NCBI RefSeq assembly: GCF_000511175.1
Contig: NZ_KI866530.1
Span: forward strand, 1,250,465-1,300,423
Direction of reading: 5' to 3'
Source of the DNA: Sediminibacterium salmoneum NBRC 103935
GTDB taxonomy: Bacteria; Bacteroidota; Bacteroidia; Chitinophagales; Chitinophagaceae
Length of the DNA: 49,959 nucleotides
In this document: positions 45,110 through 49,959 of the stretch, in pieces
Layout of the letters: each line of letters opens with the position of its first letter
Position numbering within the stretch: the first letter of the stretch is position 1
The notes under the pieces: generated by a model
The model's database searches: none
What the model saw: only the letters and a program-made list of their open reading frames with translations
Told to the model about the DNA's origin: nothing
Translations under genes and position numbers: made by a program

Positions 45110-46230
45110 TCCGGCACCAAATGGTTTTCCTGCATCCCCTGCCCCGGTACACGTAAAATTGTTGCATCAAAAGTGGTTCGGGTTACAATTAATACCCCAA
45201 GTAAAACCATCAATACTGCCAATACACCTGAATAAGCTTTGATACGATAGGTGAATTCAAATTTCTTGCCGGATGCAATCTGGTTTTCAGAAGCATAAGT
45301 TATCAGATTTTCAGGCCTGTTTACTTTCTTCATCATCATATTGCAGGCATCTATACAGGCCGTGCAATTGATACACTCCAGCTGAGTACCATTTCGAATA
45401 TCAATATTGGTAGGACAAACATTCACACACATGCCGCAATCAATACAGTCCCCTGCTCCTTCAGTAGCTTTCTTTTTATTCCTTGGCTCCCCTCTTAAAT
45501 AGTCATAGGCAACAACAATCGAATTCTTGTCGAGTAAAACGCCTTGCAGTCTGCCGTAAGGGCAAATGACCGTACAAACAATTTCACGCACAAATGCATA
45601 CACAGAATAAAAAACCAGCGTGAAAAACACAATGGCAATAAAGCCGCCAATATGTTCAGATACGGGGTCAGAAATAATTTTAAATAGCTGTTCAGTTCCA
45701 ACTATATAAGCCAGAAAGGTATTGGAAATGGTGAAACTCAGTAATAAAAATACAATATGCTTAATGGTCTTTCTGATGTACAATTCAGTAGTCCATTTCT
45801 TGCCATTATTTATTTTCTGCTTATTCCCGTCACCTTCAATCAGGTATTCAATTTTGCGGAAAATCATTTCCATGAATATGGTTTGTGGACAAACCCATCC
45901 ACAGAAGAATCGGCCGTAAATCAAGGTGAAAATGACTACAAATAAAATGAAAATAATCATGCCCAGACCAAACATGATAAAATCCTGTGGTGTAAAGAGT
46001 GAGCCGAAAAAAGTAAATTCTCCCTGAGGAATATTAAACTGAAATAAGGGGTTTCCATCAATGCGCATAAAAGGCATGGTGAAAAATAAAATCACATATA
46101 CATAACTCAAATAAGTTCTATAGCGGTAAAATTTCCCCTTGGGTTGCAAGGCATAAATCCAGTTTCTTTTTCCTTTACTGTTTACCGTTGAGTGTAAACT
46201 TCGAAAATCTGGTTGGTTCGGCTCACTCAT
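45067..46230 (-). CDS. ccoG: CcoG (RdxA/FixG-family) ferredoxin, C-terminally truncated
   Basis: A 387-residue membrane ferredoxin that helps reduce copper for assembly of cbb3 oxidase. The N-terminal helices contain GRFFCGWVCPQTIFMEMIFRKIEYLIEGD, and later EIVCTVICPYGRLQGVLLDKNS. Two 4Fe-4S motifs are clear: CIDCGMCVNVCP near residue 262 and CINCTACIDACN near 287. The normal family is about 470 residues with a C-terminal Ig-like domain after TFDATILRVPG. Here the chain runs on for only about 24 residues (QGMQENHLVPEW...) that are the ccoH DNA read in the wrong frame. The Ig domain is missing. Confidence 0.85.
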   Translation of the reverse strand: MSEPNQPDFRSLHSTVNSKGKRNWIYALQPKGKFYRYRTYLSYVYVILFFTMPFMRIDGNPLFQFNIPQGEFTFFGSLFTPQDFIMFGLGMIIFILFVVIFTLIYGRFFCGWVCPQTIFMEMIFRKIEYLIEGDGNKQKINNGKKWTTELYIRKTIKHIVFLLLSFTISNTFLAYIVGTEQLFKIISDPVSEHIGGFIAIVFFTLVFYSVYAFVREIVCTVICPYGRLQGVLLDKNSIVVAYDYLRGEPRNKKKATEGAGDCIDCGMCVNVCPTNIDIRNGTQLECINCTACIDACNMMMKKVNRPENLITYASENQIASGKKFEFTYRIKAYSGVLAVLMVLLGVLIVTRTTFDATILRVPGQGMQENHLVPEWHLYYFLYGKPCR

Positions 46231-46244
46231 AATCTATCTTTATT

Positions 46245-47462
46245 TTACTTCATTGCAGGGGCAGATGTAGAATCAGCAGGAGCCGCAGCGCCTTGTTCTA
46301 CAAACAATTCTCCCTGCTTCTCCTTGGCTGGCTGAGGATTGGTTCCCTGTAAAGATTTTACATAACTCGCAATTTGAGCAATCTGAACAGGAGAATAGTC
46401 ATCCTTCCAGCTCTTCATACCTTTCTCAGGCCAGCCATATTTAATGCTATAGAAAATCCCTTTAATGTCTCCTTTATGCAACCAGTAATCATCTGTTAAA
46501 TTAGGACCAATACCAGGTGCGCCATTCACGATACCACTTCCGTTTTCTGCATGACAGGTTGCACAAGCGCCTGGTTTAATATACAATTCCTTACCTTTTG
46601 CTATATCATCAGCACCCAACATTTTCACGGTATTTTCATCCACATTGTTCGCAGACTTCTCCAGATAAGCAGCCTGTTCTGTGGCCGCTTTTTCCAAATC
46701 CAAGGCCAGTTCCTGTTGTTGCAATGGTTTGGTTCCAGCGATATGATAGTTGTATAAATACACCGCACCGAATATAATGCTGATAGCAAATCCCCACTTC
46801 CACCAAACCGGCACTTCATTGTCCAGTTCTTTAATTCCATCGTAATCATGACCCAAATCCAAACGGGCCACATCTTCTTCTGTATTGCGATTGTACAAAC
46901 GATCGAACCAGGAAACTTTCTCTTTCTCTACTACAGGCTCTCCGGCAGCAGCGGCCATTTTCAATGCATCTTTTTTCAAAAAGGTACGAATACCATTGGC
47001 AAAATAAATAATGATGATCATTTCAATGGCAACAATAAATGCCAGTAGCTGAACAATGGTTTCAGAAACTACAGTAGGTGTTCCGGCAGGTACATTTTTA
47101 GCTTGTGCAAACAATGAACCGGCAGACACCAATAACATTACTGCAGTTAATGCCGCAGCTTTTCCTGCCCCTGATTGCTTCTGCTGATCCATCTTATTTT
47201 TAATGGCAAGTACAAATACATTGCCCAACATATAAATCACGATGGCCAGTAAACCAATAACGGTTAATAAAACATAAGCAACGGTTGAATCATAAAAAAC
47301 TTCTTTGGGTGCAGCAGGCGCCGCAGCTTCTGCAGCATCCTGTGCCCAAATGATATTCGCAGCCAGACTGGCCAGCAAAAGCAGCAACATTCTCTGAAAG
47401 GCGGCTTTGTAATTTTTATTATATGTGATAGTGGTAAACATAAAATTATTTTTATTAGTCAT
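46245..47462 (-). CDS. ccoP: cbb3-type cytochrome oxidase subunit III (CcoP), one c-type heme motif
   Basis: A 405-residue membrane cytochrome that passes electrons to the oxidase. The start ATG 47462 overlaps the ccoQ stop by 8 bases, implying coupled translation. The N-terminal ~185 residues hold a signal-like helix and several more helices. The CcoP N-domain has NEVPVWWKWGFAISIIFGAVYLYNYH near 208-233. A single CXXCH (GACATCHAENG) lies near residue 300, with an axial-ligand-like GMKSW after it. Many CcoP proteins have two hemes; only one motif exists here, as is common in Bacteroidota. The frame is open to 47534 but that part overlaps ccoQ. Confidence 0.9.
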   Translation of the reverse strand: MTNKNNFMFTTITYNKNYKAAFQRMLLLLLASLAANIIWAQDAAEAAAPAAPKEVFYDSTVAYVLLTVIGLLAIVIYMLGNVFVLAIKNKMDQQKQSGAGKAAALTAVMLLVSAGSLFAQAKNVPAGTPTVVSETIVQLLAFIVAIEMIIIIYFANGIRTFLKKDALKMAAAAGEPVVEKEKVSWFDRLYNRNTEEDVARLDLGHDYDGIKELDNEVPVWWKWGFAISIIFGAVYLYNYHIAGTKPLQQQELALDLEKAATEQAAYLEKSANNVDENTVKMLGADDIAKGKELYIKPGACATCHAENGSGIVNGAPGIGPNLTDDYWLHKGDIKGIFYSIKYGWPEKGMKSWKDDYSPVQIAQIASYVKSLQGTNPQPAKEKQGELFVEQGAAAPADSTSAPAMK

Positions 47463-47616
47463 TGATGGGTATTTGACTATTCTTTTCCATTTTTTCTTTA
47501 TTAGCAGAAAAAACATACCAGGTAACAACAGCAAAGAATAGAGTAAATATGACCAATGATATCATTGGATAAATATTCACGTTATCGATGGTTGTTACAT
47601 AATTTTTAAATTTCAT
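47455..47616 (-). CDS. ccoQ: Small cbb3 oxidase subunit CcoQ
   Basis: A 53-residue membrane protein read directly from the DNA: MKFKNYVTTIDNVNIYPMIS, then a helix LVIFTLFFAVVTWYVF and a charged tail ending IPIND. A single helix with a short tail between ccoNO and ccoP is typical of CcoQ/FixQ, which stabilises the complex. It follows ccoNO by 11 bases and overlaps the start of ccoP by 8 bases. Confidence 0.88.
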   Translation of the reverse strand: MKFKNYVTTIDNVNIYPMISLVIFTLFFAVVTWYVFSANKEKMEKNSQIPIND

Positions 47617-47627
47617 ACAAATGAATT

Positions 47628-49763
<2,136 letters not shown>

Positions 49764-49769
49764 GGTTGT

Positions 49770-49916
49770 TTATTTATTCTCTGTTGGTTGATGGGTTTGA
49801 TCAAAAAATATTTTATTAGCGGGTGTAAATGAATCGTCGAATTGTCCTGTTTTTGAACCCCAGATAAAAGCAACCAAAAATCCGGTTGCCACCAGTAAAC
49901 TGATAATTAATAACAT
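49770..49916 (-). CDS. ccoS: Small cbb3 oxidase assembly protein CcoS, 5' end interrupted by a loxP-like site
   Basis: A 48-residue membrane protein from the ATG at 49916 (MLLIISLLVATGFLVAFIWG, then SKTGQFDDSFTPANKIFF). One helix followed by the GQ[FY]DD...P motif is CcoS, a copper/heme maturation factor that often heads or ends this operon. In frame, the ATG at 49928 would add MLYV, but that codon lies within the loxP-like sequence. The true 5' end, promoter and upstream DNA of this operon are therefore not trustworthy here. Confidence 0.8.
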   Translation of the reverse strand: MLLIISLLVATGFLVAFIWGSKTGQFDDSFTPANKIFFDQTHQPTENK

Positions 49917-49945
49917 TACGTATAGCATACATTATACGAAGTTAT
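49912..49945. other. loxP-like sequence at the window's right end (probable vector or linker)
   Basis: The 8-bp spacer GCATACAT (49925-49932) and right arm TATACGAAGTTAT (49933-49945) of loxP are perfect, with the innermost six bases of the left arm also matching: 27 contiguous identical bases (49919-49945). The outer left arm is disrupted. The last 14 bases (49946-49959) fit no gene. LoxP belongs to phage P1 and is used in cloning vectors and in circularisation linkers of some mate-pair libraries, so this is most likely non-native. Confidence 0.85.
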
Positions 49946-49959
49946 CGAGTCGTGGGAGG

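Noticed and set aside
45067..45130. C-terminal tail of CcoG (QGMQENHLVPEWHLYYFLYG) as a novel domain
   Set aside because: It is the ccoH coding sequence read in another frame, so it is a product of the junction and not a domain.

Overview
The window looks like ordinary chromosomal DNA of a low-GC Bacteroidota, most likely the family Chitinophagaceae (a Sediminibacterium-like freshwater or soil bacterium; the genus is inference). The case rests on type IX secretion parts (a T9SS plug protein and a very large protein ending in a T9SS type A sorting domain), a TamL-type lipoprotein barrel, a GLPGLI-family protein beside an outer-membrane barrel, a head-GIN protein, a fused CcoN-CcoO cbb3 oxidase, and upstream boxes of the Bacteroidota -7 form TAnnTTTG in front of at least eleven genes. 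No insertion sequence, prophage, CRISPR array, rRNA or tRNA gene was found.

Layout. 1-3.2 kb: 5' part of a purine nucleoside phosphorylase gene, a cold-shock protein gene with its own terminator, the T9SS plug gene, and an FtsX/LolE-type permease gene broken by a one-base frameshift. 3.2-10.6 kb: an RNA methyltransferase head to head with tamL, then a minus-strand run proS, DUF898 membrane protein, M48 protease and truB. 10.7-13.1 kb: an unknown Gly/Asn/Ser-rich lipoprotein followed by a FadL-like barrel. 13.1-17.0 kb: rimO, two small unknown genes, and an M61 peptidase with a clipped C-terminus. 17.2-23.4 kb: a three-gene cassette of a SUMF1-fold pseudoenzyme, a 1336-residue T9SS-exported repeat protein and a small lipoprotein. 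This is the best candidate here for an undescribed surface system. 23.4-28.6 kb: prfC and smc. 28.8-31.2 kb: two glycosyltransferases. 31.2-36.3 kb: ftsE, purM, ribF, holA and a membrane-anchored coiled-coil protein. 36.5-44.0 kb: an orphan histidine kinase, a head-GIN protein, glgB, and an outer-membrane barrel/GLPGLI pair. 44.0-49.9 kb: the cbb3 oxidase operon ccoS-ccoNO-ccoQ-ccoP-ccoG-ccoH-tauE/safE, including two small genes (ccoQ, ccoS) read directly from the DNA.

Sequence integrity. The last 48 bases carry most of a loxP site, with a perfect spacer and right arm, which is not expected in a chromosome. A missing A in an A run breaks the FtsX-type gene, a similar missing A may explain the odd start of the head-GIN gene, and the ccoG/ccoH junction looks deleted. 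Together these suggest library or assembly artefacts, including at the window's right edge, so those loci should be re-read before any biological interpretation.
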